Assembly: GCA_963816315.1 (NCBI GenBank)
Contig: CAWFJZ010000036.1
Location: forward strand, 190,520-254,519
Reading direction: 5' to 3'
DNA: 64,000 nt
Source: CADEEN01 sp963816315
Lineage (GTDB): Bacteria > Pseudomonadota > Gammaproteobacteria > Burkholderiales > Burkholderiaceae_C
The notes under the pieces: model-generated
The model's database searches: none
Seen by the model: only the letters and a program-made list of their open reading frames with translations
Told to the model about the DNA's origin: nothing
Translations under genes and position numbers: made by a program
In this document: positions 37,814-46,648 of the stretch, piece by piece
Layout: every line of letters begins with the position of its first letter
Numbering within the stretch: the stretch's first letter is position 1

Positions 37814-38770
37814 TCAACCCTCCAAGGACTTCCACATCTCGACATCGCGCTCCGCCGTCCAGACGCGCGGGTCGCGGTACTGCGTGGCTTCATCGTACGC
37901 GCGCGTGACGTCGAAAGGCATGCAGTGGTCGAAGATCACCCAGGCGCCGTACTTCGGCTTCAGCGCCGCATGCGTTTCGCGATAGACCGTCTTCAGGTCT
38001 TTTCCCGCGGCGGCGCCGGCCTTCACGCTGGCGTACAGGTCGCTGACGAAGGCGCGTGTCGAGTCGAGCCCGGCCTTGACTTGCGCTTGGCCCTTCAACG
38101 CCGGCCCGCGGCCGGGCACGAGCGCCTTGGCATTCAGCGCGGCGATGTTGTCGAGCGTCTGCGGCCAGTCGCTGAAGTAGGCGTCGCCGGCATACGGCGT
38201 GGCGTCGAACTCGACCAGGTCGCCCGACAACAGCGTGCGCTCCTGCGGCAGCCAGACGACGGTATCGCCCTTGGTGTGGCCGCGGCCGAGTTGCAGCAAC
38301 TGCACTTCGAGCTTGCCGAGCCACAGCGTCATCTTCCCGGTGAACGTGATCGTCGGCCAGGTCATGCCCGGCGGCACCGACTCGACATTGCGGAACAGGC
38401 GCGGAAAGCGGCCGATCTCGCTGGCCTTGTCGGCCTCGCCGCGCTCGACGATCAGATCGCGCGTGTCGTGGCTGGCGATGATCTGCTGCGCTGCGTAGGC
38501 GCTTGCGCCGAGCACGCGCACCGCGTGATAATGCGTGAGGATCACGTAGCGGATCGGCTTGTCGGTGACCTCGCGGATGCGGCGGATCACGTCGGCCGCC
38601 ATCGCCGGCGTGGCCTGCGTGTCGGCCACCAGCACCGCGTCGTCGCCGATGACGATGCCGGTGTTGGGGTCGCCCTCGGCGGTGTAGGCCCAGGCGTGCT
38701 CGGAGAGTTGTTCGAAGGTGACCTTTTTCTCTTCGAGGTCGGCCTGGCTGGCGAAGGCTTTGCTGCTCAC
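37814..38770 (-). CDS. Metallo-beta-lactamase-fold hydrolase with non-canonical metal motif
   Basis: 318 residues from GTG 38770. MBL fold: GIVIGDDAVLVADTQATP, THYHAVRVLGA, GRGHTKGDTVVWLP, LLSGDLVE. The usual HxHxDH is HYHAVR, so the second-site Asp and His are absent, while the later His and Asp are kept; one metal site may survive. First gene of the four-gene operon, divergent from marR. It could hydrolyse a ring-cleavage ester or thioester, which is inference. Confidence 0.8.
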   Translation of the reverse strand: MSSKAFASQADLEEKKVTFEQLSEHAWAYTAEGDPNTGIVIGDDAVLVADTQATPAMAADVIRRIREVTDKPIRYVILTHYHAVRVLGASAYAAQQIIASHDTRDLIVERGEADKASEIGRFPRLFRNVESVPPGMTWPTITFTGKMTLWLGKLEVQLLQLGRGHTKGDTVVWLPQERTLLSGDLVEFDATPYAGDAYFSDWPQTLDNIAALNAKALVPGRGPALKGQAQVKAGLDSTRAFVSDLYASVKAGAAAGKDLKTVYRETHAALKPKYGAWVIFDHCMPFDVTRAYDEATQYRDPRVWTAERDVEMWKSLEG

Positions 38771-38806
38771 GGTGTCTCCATCGGTGGCGATCGGGTGGCG
38801 GGACAC

Positions 38807-38854
38807 GAGCCTACGCCCATTTGGTTGCGCGCGCAACCAAATGGGCGTAGGCTC
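38807..38854. promoter_or_regulatory. Perfect 48-bp palindrome, probable MarR operator
   Basis: Both arms of 24 bases match exactly (38807-38830 with 38831-38854). The centre reads TTGGTTGCGCGCGCAACCAA. It fills the space between the divergent MBL gene (start 38770) and the MarR gene (ATG 38861, only 6 nt away). Cores like GTTGCGCGCGCAAC are known for MarR-family regulators of aromatic degradation. Binding here would repress both directions. Confidence 0.8.
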
Positions 38855-38860
38855 GGCGCT

Positions 38861-39367
38861 ATGGCAGTCAACGGCTCTCGGCCCGCTTCGCCCGCTGCGC
38901 GTGGTTTACGCGCTTCGCGCCATCTGGGCCGCACCGTCACATTCCGCCTGCACACCCTGGCCAAGCTGACCGACCGTGTCAGCCAGCAGGCCTATGTCGC
39001 CGAGACCGGCCTGCCGCTGGGCGAGGGGCGCTGCCTGAGCGCGATCGGCTCGTTCCGGCCGCTGTCGGTGATCGATTTGGCTGCGCGCGCCAACCTCGAC
39101 AAGGGCCAAGCCAGCCGCGCTGCGCAATCGCTGGTCGATCGAGGCCTGGTACGCAAGCAGGCCAGCGCGATCGACGGCCGCGGCGTCGTGCTCACGCTCA
39201 GCGCCAAAGGCGAGCGCCTGTGGCAGCGCGTGATGGACCTGGTGGAGCGGCGCAACGCCGAGATCACCGCCTGCCTCACCGCGGCCGAGCGCACGCAGCT
39301 CGACCGCCTGCTCGACCGGCTGGTGGCGCATGCGCGGGCGGTGGCGGTGGACGACGCGGGGCCGTGA
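38861..39367 (+). CDS. MarR family transcriptional regulator
   Basis: 168 residues from ATG 38861. Winged-helix pattern: FRPLSVIDLAARANLDKGQASRAAQSLVDRGLVRKQ with wing GRGVVLTLSAKGERLW. MarR proteins bind palindromes as dimers and are released by phenolic or CoA-thioester ligands. The operator is the palindrome immediately upstream, so autorepression and repression of the MBL-VOC-monooxygenase operon are likely. The solute-binding gene follows after 34 nt. Confidence 0.88.
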   Translation: MAVNGSRPASPAARGLRASRHLGRTVTFRLHTLAKLTDRVSQQAYVAETGLPLGEGRCLSAIGSFRPLSVIDLAARANLDKGQASRAAQSLVDRGLVRKQASAIDGRGVVLTLSAKGERLWQRVMDLVERRNAEITACLTAAERTQLDRLLDRLVAHARAVAVDDAGP

Positions 39368-39401
39368 GCTCTTTGAAGAAGACGATCCGAGAGGAACCCT
39401 C

Positions 39402-40259
39402 ATGACAGTGGCAAGCGACATCCAGGCCGCCTTCACGCCGACGGGCTGCCTGCGCGCCTCGATCAATCTCGGCAATCCGATCCTGGCCAACACCGACCCG
39501 GCCACCGGCGCGCCGTGCGGCGTGTCGGTCGATCTGGCGCGCGCGTTGGCGCAGCGCCTGGGCGTGGGCATCGAGCTCGTGGTCTTCGATGCCGCGGGCA
39601 AGTCGGTGCAGGCGGTGACTGACGACCAGGCCGACATCGGCTTCTTCGCGGTCGATCCCTCGCGCGGCGCGGGCATCGCGTTCACCGCACCCTATGTGTT
39701 GATCGAAGGCTGCTATCTCGTCCGTGACGAGTCGCCGATTCGCGCCAACGAGGAGGTGGACCAGGCCGGCCGCGTGGTCGTCGTCGGCCACGGCAGTGCC
39801 TACGATCTCTACCTCACACGCGAGTTGCGCCACGCCACCATCGTCCGCGCGCCCACGTCGCCGACCGTGGTCGAGACCTTCATCGAGCAAAACGCCGATG
39901 TCGCTGCCGGCGTCAAGCAGCAGCTCGAAGCCGATGCCAAGCGCCGCGGCGGCTTGCGCTTGTTGGGCGGCCGGTTCATGGTCATCCAGCAGGCCATGGG
40001 CGCCCCCAAGGGACGAGGGCCGGCCGCGGCGGCGTTTCTGGCCGCGTTCGTCGAAGAGATGAAGGCCAGCGGCTTCGTCGCCAGCGCGCTGGCGCGGCAC
40101 GGCATCGAGGGCGCATCGGTAGCGCCTTGCACCGGCGCATCGGCGGCCGCATTCCTCCGTCTGATCGGGATCAGGCGCAAATCACGCCTGCCGCCGGCGG
40201 CGTGGCGTACAGCGCCTGCACGTCGGCCGCGCGCCGCTGCAGCACCAGGCGCTGGTTGA
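39402..40259 (+). CDS. Family 3 extracellular solute-binding-like protein without signal peptide
   Basis: 285 residues from ATG 39402 as written. The SBP_bac_3 fold is clear: CLRASINLGNPILA, GVSVDLARALAQRLGVGIELV, VQAVTDDQADIGFFAVDPSRGAGIAFTAPYV. No signal peptide or lipobox is present, so it may be cytoplasmic or use another start. The last 30 or so residues are Arg/Ala-rich, overlap the fcs gene by 89 nt on the other strand, and may follow a frameshift after GIEGASVAP. Confidence 0.75.
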   Translation: MTVASDIQAAFTPTGCLRASINLGNPILANTDPATGAPCGVSVDLARALAQRLGVGIELVVFDAAGKSVQAVTDDQADIGFFAVDPSRGAGIAFTAPYVLIEGCYLVRDESPIRANEEVDQAGRVVVVGHGSAYDLYLTRELRHATIVRAPTSPTVVETFIEQNADVAAGVKQQLEADAKRRGGLRLLGGRFMVIQQAMGAPKGRGPAAAAFLAAFVEEMKASGFVASALARHGIEGASVAPCTGASAAAFLRLIGIRRKSRLPPAAWRTAPARRPRAAAAPGAG

Positions 40260-41994
40260 TGTAGCCCTTGTCGGTGATCTCGCCGGTGGCCATGCTCGGC
40301 CCGTCGGGCAACAGCAGCGCTCGCGTCGGCACCTGCGACGAGCCGCCTTTGAGCGAGCGCAGGGCCTCGCGCACCGTCGCTGCCAACTCGTCCTGCGGCA
40401 GCCTGCGTGCCGCTTCGGTGAGAAACACCAGCACGCCGATCTCGCTGCGGTCGTGCCCGGTGATGACCACGTCCAGCGCCAGCGGCGCGAGGGCGGTCAC
40501 CACGGCCAGGCGCAGCGTGCCGACGTTGACCCAGGTGCCGCTGGTGAGCTTGAAGTCTTCGGCGACGCGGCCGTTGAAGACGATGCCCGAGCCCGGGTTG
40601 TCTTCTTCATCCAGATAACCGGCGTCGCCGATGCGGTACCAGCCGTCGGCGTCGAAGGCTTGCGCGGTGGCCTCTTCATTGCCCCGGTATCCGGGGAAGA
40701 TGTGTGGGCCCTTGACGCGCATTTCGAGCTTGCCGCCGTTGGGCACGAACTTGACGGCGGCGCCCGGCAGCGGCAGGCCGATCACGCCGGGCCGCTCGAG
40801 ATGCCAGTTGGCGCTGGTGATCGCGGGCGCGGTTTCGGTCGAGCCCCAACTCGTCGTGAACCACAACGGGTCTTCACGCACGCGCGCGGCCACGGCTTCG
40901 AGCCGCCGCCAGGTGGCATCGGGCATGCCGGCGCCGGCGTAGAAGAGCATCTTCAACGGGCCGAAAAAGCGGCGCGCGAGGCCGTCGTCGGCTTCGAGCG
41001 CGGGCAGCATCATCTCGTAGCCGCGCGGCACGTTGAAATAGACGTTGGGCTGCACGGCGGCGGGCAGTTCACGCAGGTGCGCGATCGTCTTGTCGATCAG
41101 CCCCGGCAGCGGCCGGCCGTCGTCGATGTGCATCGTGCCGCCGTTGCGCAACACCAGGCCGATGTTGTGGTTGCCGCCGAAGGTGTGGCTCCACGGCAGC
41201 CAGTCGAGCAGCCGCGGCTTGTCGCGCTCGACGAAGCGCAGCACCTGGGCCAGCATCTGCTGGTTGGCGCACAGCATGCGGTGCGTGTTGATGACGACCT
41301 TCGGGTGGCCGGTGGAGCCCGAGGTCAGCAGGTACTTGGCATGCGTGTCGGGCGTGATGGCATCGAACGCGGCCTGCACGGCCGGCGTTTCGGTGGCGGC
41401 CTGCAGGTCAGCGAACGGCAGCGCGCCGGCGTGCGCTTCGGCGCCGCGGCTGAAGACGACGGCAGCACCCGTCACCGGCGCGGCCGCCAGCGCCGGTGCA
41501 TAGACCGCGGCGTCGCTGGCGTAGATCAGGCTCGGCTGCAGCGTGTGCAGGATGCCGTGAATGCGCGTGAAGTCGCCTTGCGCCAGGCGGCAGTAGCCGC
41601 TGCTGACGGTGCAGACGGCGCGGCCGATGTGCATCGCTGCCAGACCGAGCACGAGCGCGTCGAGCGCGTTGTCGGACAGCACGACGACGGGGCGCTGCGC
41701 CGGCAGCCGCAAGTCGAGCAGCGCCTGCGCGACGGCGCCGACCTGCTGGCGCAACGCGCGCCAGGTCAGGCCGCGCCAGCCGCTCTCGGCGTCGGGCTCG
41801 GCATCGGGCTCGGCAAACGCCAGCGCGTCCGGCGTCTCGCGCGCCCAGCGCAGGAGCCACTCGCCGACGCAGCGCGCATACGGCGCCAGCGGCTCGGGAT
41901 GGTGCAGCGTGAAGGCGCCGCCGCCGAGATCGGTCTTGACGGTGCGCCGCGGCGCGAGTTGTGTGGGGTCGTCGAAGAAGGACATGAACGCCAT
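40171..41994 (-). CDS. fcs: Feruloyl-CoA synthase
   Basis: 607 residues from ATG 41994 (ATG 41985 also possible). Adenylate-forming enzyme: P-loop LLTSGSTGHPKVVI, SWGSTETAPAI, YRIGDAGYLDEEDN, and a C-terminal catalytic Lys region TGEITDKGYIN. Length, and residues such as LDWLPWSHTFGGNHN, fit feruloyl-CoA synthase, which activates ferulate and other hydroxycinnamates with ATP and CoA. No enoyl-CoA hydratase/aldolase or vanillin dehydrogenase is adjacent. Confidence 0.85.
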   Translation of the reverse strand: MAFMSFFDDPTQLAPRRTVKTDLGGGAFTLHHPEPLAPYARCVGEWLLRWARETPDALAFAEPDAEPDAESGWRGLTWRALRQQVGAVAQALLDLRLPAQRPVVVLSDNALDALVLGLAAMHIGRAVCTVSSGYCRLAQGDFTRIHGILHTLQPSLIYASDAAVYAPALAAAPVTGAAVVFSRGAEAHAGALPFADLQAATETPAVQAAFDAITPDTHAKYLLTSGSTGHPKVVINTHRMLCANQQMLAQVLRFVERDKPRLLDWLPWSHTFGGNHNIGLVLRNGGTMHIDDGRPLPGLIDKTIAHLRELPAAVQPNVYFNVPRGYEMMLPALEADDGLARRFFGPLKMLFYAGAGMPDATWRRLEAVAARVREDPLWFTTSWGSTETAPAITSANWHLERPGVIGLPLPGAAVKFVPNGGKLEMRVKGPHIFPGYRGNEEATAQAFDADGWYRIGDAGYLDEEDNPGSGIVFNGRVAEDFKLTSGTWVNVGTLRLAVVTALAPLALDVVITGHDRSEIGVLVFLTEAARRLPQDELAATVREALRSLKGGSSQVPTRALLLPDGPSMATGEITDKGYINQRLVLQRRAADVQALYATPPAAGVICA

Positions 41995-42155
41995 CGTAAA
42001 TCCGCGGCCGAAAAAAAAGCTGTCACGTTTTCGAGCCCTGCTGCGACAGACGTTTGGGACAGCAGAGCACTCCCCGCAACGCTGCCGCGGATCGCTCCGC
42101 TGAACTGTTCCGTCAAGTCCTTTCACCCCGTTTCATTCACCCGAGGAATCTCACC

Positions 42156-42494
42156 ATGAAGACCGTTATCGCCACCATTGCCCTGTCACTTGTCTCCGCT
42201 GTGTCGCTGGCCAAGAGCCTCGACGGCGCGGGCGGGTCGCGCCTGCCCGCCTACATCGACGGCAGCGCCTATGAGCAGGCCGCCAACATGTTCGTCAGCC
42301 AGAAGTCGCGCGCCGAAGTGGCCGCCGAAGCCAAGGCCGCGCCAAAACTGCCGGCGTATGTCGATGGCAGCGAGTACGAGCGCGCGATGGCCATGTTCAT
42401 GAGCCAGCGCAGCCGCGCCGAAGTCCGCGCCGAGGCGGCGAGCGTCAATCGCCTGCGCGCCGGTCTGCTGGACCTGCACGGCGGCCGCAACTGA
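42156..42494 (+). CDS. Small periplasmic protein with two internal repeats
   Basis: 112 residues. Signal peptide VIATIALSLVSAVSLAKS. Two copies of a unit LPAYIDGSAYEQAANMFVSQ / LPAYVDGSEYERAMAMFMSQ, each followed by (K/R)SRAEV(A/R)AEA. The pattern resembles DUF4148-type proteins of Burkholderiales. The function is unknown. A GC hairpin follows at 42510. Confidence 0.72.
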   Translation: MKTVIATIALSLVSAVSLAKSLDGAGGSRLPAYIDGSAYEQAANMFVSQKSRAEVAAEAKAAPKLPAYVDGSEYERAMAMFMSQRSRAEVRAEAASVNRLRAGLLDLHGGRN

Positions 42495-42509
42495 TTGGCC
42501 GCACGCCAA

Positions 42510-42529
42510 GCCGAGCCGCAGGGCTCGGC
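42510..42529 (+). terminator. Hairpin after small repeat protein
   Basis: Stem GCCGAGCC (42510-42517), loop GCAG, stem GGCTCGGC (42522-42529), 15 nt after the stop codon; only a weak T-rich stretch follows. Confidence 0.5.
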
Positions 42530-42654
42530 AGCGGTCTTCGCGTCAGTCGCCGCCATCGCCCGCGTATTACGCAGGGGCCGTGTCACGTTTGGAGGGTCTC
42601 GCGCGACTGATGCGAAGGACGCCCGCTGGCAGTCCCAGAGAGATGAGGTTCACG

Positions 42655-42876
42655 ATGGGATGGATGCAGCACACCTGCCGGCAGGCCGCTGAGTTGATGT
42701 CGTTGCGGCGCGATGAGCCGCTGGGGCTGTGGCGGTCACTGACGCTGCGGCTGCACCTGCATGTGTGCGGCGACTGCCAGCAGGTCGAGCGCCAGCTCGA
42801 TCAGTTGGGCCGCATCAGCCGCATGTCGTGGCGCGGTGCCGAAGCGCCCGGCGACGACGACGATCCTCAGCGATAA
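42655..42876 (+). CDS. zf-HC2-like putative anti-sigma/zinc protein
   Basis: 73 residues from ATG 42655 (ATG 42643 in frame). HTCRQAAELMSLRRDEPLG...HLHVCGDCQQVERQLDQLG has the H/C...H...CxxC spacing of zf-HC2 anti-sigma domains. No sigma factor gene is adjacent and there is no membrane helix, so it would be a soluble form. It runs into the convergent PaaK-like gene with a 10-nt overlap. Confidence 0.65.
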   Translation: MGWMQHTCRQAAELMSLRRDEPLGLWRSLTLRLHLHVCGDCQQVERQLDQLGRISRMSWRGAEAPGDDDDPQR

Positions 42877-44132
42877 CTGCGCGCGTCTTCGATCACCTTG
42901 CCGTCGTTGGCCAGTTCGCCGGGGCGCTTGAAGGCCACGGCGCCACGCAACTTGGTGACGTCGCGCAGCGTGCCGGCCACGCGATCGGCCAGGCCTTCGG
43001 GTTCGCTCTGCGTGATCTCGGCGAACAGCGTCATGCGGTCTTCGGCCATCTCGCCTTCGACGACCAGACGCGCGCGCAAGCAGCTCGGGGTGGCGCTTGA
43101 CCACTTCGGCGATCTGGCTGGCATGCACGAACATGCCGCGCACCTTGGCCGTCTGGTCGGCGCGGCCGAGCCAGCCCTTGATGCGGGCGTTGGTGCGGCC
43201 CGTCGGACACGGCCCCGGCAGCACGGCCGACAGGTCGCCGGTGCCGAAGCGGATCAGCGGGTAGTCGGCGTTCAGCGTCGTCACGACGACTTCGCCGACG
43301 TCGCCGTCGGGCACCGGATCGTCCGTGCCGGGGCGCACGATCTCGACGATCACGCCTTCGTCCTGCACCAGGCCCTCGCGCGCGCTGGTCTCGTAGGCGA
43401 TGAGGCCGAGGTCGGCGGTGGCGTAGCACTGGTAGCCGGCGATGCCGCGCTCGGCGAGCCAATCGCGCAGGCTCGGCGGAAAGGCTTCGCCGCCGACGAG
43501 CGCCTTCTTCACCGAGGCGATGTCAGCGCCGGTCTCGGCCGCCTTCTCGACCAGGATCTTCAGGAAGCTCGGCGTGCCGATGTAGGCGTCGGGTTTCAAC
43601 TCGGCCATCGCCTGCAGTTGCAGCTCGGTGTTGCCGACGCCGCCGGGGAACACGGTGCAGCCGAGCGCCAGCGCGCCCGACTCCATCATCAAGCCGCCGG
43701 GCGTGAGGTGGTACGAAAAGCAGTTGTGGACGAGGTCGCCCTCGCGCAGGCCGGCGGCGAACAGCGCGCGCGCCATGCGCCAGTAGTCGCGCGCGGCGGA
43801 TTCGGGCTCGTAGATCGGGCCCGGCGACTGGATAGACGCGCTGCGCCGGGCGGACGCGGGGCAGCGCGCGCCAGCCGAGCGCCGAGAAGCCGCCGAACGG
43901 GTCGGTGGCGATCGATGCGCGCTGGCGCTCGAGCAGTTGCGACTTGCGCGTCACCGGCAGGCGGCCAGCGCGGCGCGCGACGTGATCGTGGCCGCATCGA
44001 CGCCGGCGCAGCACGTCGCCGAACGCCGGCCGTGCCCTGCGCCGCGCGCACCTGCGCCGGCAGCGCCGCCATCAGCGCCGCTTCGCGCGCGGCCGGGTCG
44101 CGGGTTTCGAGCGCGTCGAAGAAGCTGCTCAT
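42867..44132 (-). pseudogene. paaK: Phenylacetate-CoA ligase-like AMP-forming ligase, frameshifted
   Basis: Start at ATG 44130-44132 (MSSFFDALETRDPAAREAAL). Pieces in different frames follow: VTRKSQLLERQRA near 43950, ARALFAAGLREGDLVHNCFSYHLTPGG near 43740, CYATADLGLIAYE, then LVVEGEMAEDRMTLFAEI to the stop at 42867. Frame changes near 44030, 43980, 43840 and 43070. PaaK-family enzymes activate aryl acids to CoA esters. It ends an aromatic-acid operon and is intact in outline, so sequencing indels are as likely as decay. Confidence 0.78.
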
Positions 44133-44435
44133 TCTTCGCTGCTCCCATTTGCCGAGCCGCTTCTTCACGTCGTCGAGCAGCTTGCGTTGATCGGCCGCCG
44201 ACTTCACCGCGACGCGGTCCCACTCGGGCGTCAGCATCAAGCGGCGCGCGAGCTTGGCGTTGATTGCAGCGCCATCGACGGACAACTCGACGACACGCTT
44301 GCCGCGCATCTCATAGGCGTTGCCGCGCTCGGCGAGCTTCATGTCGCGCAGCGCGCGCTTGATCGTCACCAGCGCGTTGTCGGCGTTGAACGGCGGCGGC
44401 GCAAAGCCGAGGTCATCCGAGCTCACGACAACCAC
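44129..44435 (-). CDS. Small hypothetical protein between LivF and PaaK
   Basis: About 100 residues (MVVVSSDDLGFAPPPFNADNALVTIKRALRDMKLAERG...KKRLGKWEQRR). As written its frame continues into the PaaK start without a stop; a one-base change would give TGA at 44129 overlapping the ATG, the normal arrangement. It overlaps the LivF 3' end by 13 nt. No known domain; its place suggests an accessory role in the aromatic CoA-ligase operon. Confidence 0.65.
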
Positions 44436-45229
44436 CTCTTGCGCCGCTTGTAGCTCTTGACGTCGCGGAAGTTCTTGCGGTCACCGCCGCCCATGCCGAG
44501 ATAGAACTCCTTCACGTCCTCGTTCTCGCGCAGGTTTTTCGCTTCGCCGTCCATGACCACGCGGCCGTTCTCGAGGATGTAGCCGTAGTCGGCATAACGC
44601 AGCGCCATGTTGGTGTTCTGCTCGGCGAGCAGGAAGGTGACCTTCTCGCGCTGGTTCAGATCCTTGACGATCTCGAACACCTCTTCGACGATCTGCGGCG
44701 CCAGGCCCATGCTCGGCTCGTCGAGCAGCACCATCTTCGGCTCGGCCATCAGCGCGCGGCCGATGGCGCACATCTGCTGCTCGCCGCCCGACGTGTATGC
44801 CGCCTGCGAGGTGCGGCGCTGCTTCAGGCGTGGGAAGTAGCCATAGACCTTGTCGAGCGTGCGCGCGACGCCGGCCTTGCCGTCCTTGCGCGTGTAGGCG
44901 CCCGTCAGCAGGTTCTCTTCGATCGTCAGGTGCGCAAAGCAGTGGCGGCCTTCCATCACCTGGATCACGCCGCGATCGACCATCTGCGACGTGGACAAGT
45001 TCTCGATGCGCTCGCCACGCAACTCGATCGAGCCCTTGGTGACTTCGCCGCGCTCGCCGGCGAGCAGGTTCGACACCGCGCGCAAGGTCGTCGTCTTGCC
45101 GGCGCCGTTGCCGCCGAGCAGCGCGACGACACCACCTTCCGGCACCTGCAACGACACGCCCTTCAGCACCAGGATCACGTGGTTGTAGATGACTTCGATG
45201 CCGTTAACGTTGAGGAGGATGTTGGACAT
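44423..45229 (-). CDS. livF: Branched-chain-type ABC transporter ATPase
   Basis: 268 residues. Walker A GGNGAGKTT, signature SGGEQQMCAIGRAL, Walker B MVLLDEPSMGLAP, H-loop region LLAEQNTNMAL. The C-terminal extension ENEDVKEFYLGMGGGDRKNFRDVKSYKRRKRWL is typical of the LivF versions in aromatic-acid operons. It works with LivG, LivH, LivM and the binding protein encoded just upstream. Confidence 0.9.
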   Translation of the reverse strand: MSNILLNVNGIEVIYNHVILVLKGVSLQVPEGGVVALLGGNGAGKTTTLRAVSNLLAGERGEVTKGSIELRGERIENLSTSQMVDRGVIQVMEGRHCFAHLTIEENLLTGAYTRKDGKAGVARTLDKVYGYFPRLKQRRTSQAAYTSGGEQQMCAIGRALMAEPKMVLLDEPSMGLAPQIVEEVFEIVKDLNQREKVTFLLAEQNTNMALRYADYGYILENGRVVMDGEAKNLRENEDVKEFYLGMGGGDRKNFRDVKSYKRRKRWLS

Positions 45230-45241
45230 GTCGTTAGCGTG

Positions 45242-45291
45242 CCGTTCGCCCTGAGCCTGTCGAAGGGCTTCGACAGCCTCAGCCCGAACGG
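45242..45291. repeat. REP-like palindrome between livK and livF
   Basis: Arms 45242-45265 and 45268-45291, 24 bases each with three mismatches, 2-nt loop, containing CTGTCGAAG/CTTCGACAG. Related to the element at 2099-2173. Lying inside the operon, it could lower or terminate downstream livF-paaK expression. Confidence 0.75.
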
Positions 45292-45299
45292 GCAGGGTC

Positions 45300-46619
45300 T
45301 CAGCTCTGGCAGTCTTCCGGCGTTCTTGCCGTCAGTTTCTTCTCGGTCGCGTACTTCGCGGCGGTGCTCTTCACCAACGGCTTGATGATCTGCTCGTCGC
45401 CTTGCAGCCAGTCGCTGGTGAAGTTCCACTTCGCACCGTCCCACGTATGGATGCGCGCCCACGACGCGCCCATGTGATCGACGCACGAGGTGCTGATCGG
45501 CCGCATCACGCCGGCAAAGCCGAGCGCGTCGAGCTTGGGTTGCGTCAGGTTCAGGTTTTCCAGGCCATAGCGCACCTGCTCGCCGGTCATGACCTTGCCT
45601 TTGCCGAAGCGCTCCTGCGCGCTGCGGATGCCCTCCACGCCGAGCATCGCGCTCATCGCGCCGCGCATGTACAGCACCTGGCCGACGTCGGCCTTCGGCC
45701 CCGTGCCCTGGCCCTTGTCGTGCACCATGGCGAGCACGTCCTTGACGAGCTTGCTCTGCGGCTCGGCGCCGTGCTGCATCGTCACCGCGTTGTAGCCCTT
45801 GGCGCCGTCGCCGACGTCCTTGACGTCGGGCTCCGCGCCGGCCCACCAGACGCCGTACATCTTCTCGCGCGCGTAGCCGGTGGCTTGCGCTTCCTTGATC
45901 GCGGTCGAGTTCATCACGCCCCAGCCCCACAGCAGCACGTAGTCCGGACGCGCCTGGCGAATCTGCAGCCACGTCGCCTTCTGTTCGACGCCGGGTGCGG
46001 TGACCGGCAGCAATTGCAGATCGAAGCCCAATTGCGACGAGCGGTTCTGCAGCAGCGGAATCGGCTCCTTGCCGTACGGGCTGTCGTGATAGACCAGCGC
46101 GACCTTCTTGCCCTTCAGCTTGTCCATGCCGCCTTCCTTCTTGGCGAGCTGCTGGATGATCGCGTCGGCCGCCACCCAGTAGGTGCCGGCGATCGGGAAG
46201 TTCCACTTGAACACCGAGCCGTCGGCGCTCTCGCTGCGGCCGTAGCCCACCGTGACGACCGGGATCTTGTCGGCCGGCGCCTTTTCGGTGATGGCGAACG
46301 TGGCCCCCGTGGACAGCGGCTGCACGAACGACGCGCCCTTGCCTTTCAGTCGCTCATAGCACTCGACGCTGCGCGCGGTGTCGTAGCCGGTTTCGCACTC
46401 TTCGAACGTCAGCTTGACGCCGTTGATGCCGCCTTTGGCATTGACGAGCTTCAGGTAATCGACAAAGCCGTTGGCCCACGGCGCGCCGTTGGGCGCGTAG
46501 GCGCCGGTGCGGTACGACAGCACCGGAATGAACTGCTCCTTGGCCTGCGCATAGGCGGCGCCGCTGCTCGCGAGCGCGGACAGCGCTGCGGTGGCGAGTG
46601 CGATCGATTTCAGGTTCAT
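45300..46619 (-). CDS. livK: ABC transporter periplasmic binding protein, aromatic/branched-chain type
   Basis: 439 residues. Signal peptide (LATAALSALASSGAAYAQ), then FIPVLSYRTGAYAPNGAPWANGFVDYLKLVNAKGGING, a Peripla_BP_6 fold. This subtype accompanies CoA ligases for aromatic or long-chain acids rather than classic leucine uptake. It lies between LivM (29-nt gap) and the REP-like element before LivF. Confidence 0.88.
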   Translation of the reverse strand: MNLKSIALATAALSALASSGAAYAQAKEQFIPVLSYRTGAYAPNGAPWANGFVDYLKLVNAKGGINGVKLTFEECETGYDTARSVECYERLKGKGASFVQPLSTGATFAITEKAPADKIPVVTVGYGRSESADGSVFKWNFPIAGTYWVAADAIIQQLAKKEGGMDKLKGKKVALVYHDSPYGKEPIPLLQNRSSQLGFDLQLLPVTAPGVEQKATWLQIRQARPDYVLLWGWGVMNSTAIKEAQATGYAREKMYGVWWAGAEPDVKDVGDGAKGYNAVTMQHGAEPQSKLVKDVLAMVHDKGQGTGPKADVGQVLYMRGAMSAMLGVEGIRSAQERFGKGKVMTGEQVRYGLENLNLTQPKLDALGFAGVMRPISTSCVDHMGASWARIHTWDGAKWNFTSDWLQGDEQIIKPLVKSTAAKYATEKKLTARTPEDCQS

Positions 46620-46648
46620 GCTGAATGTCTCCTGGGGTGAAAGAAAGA

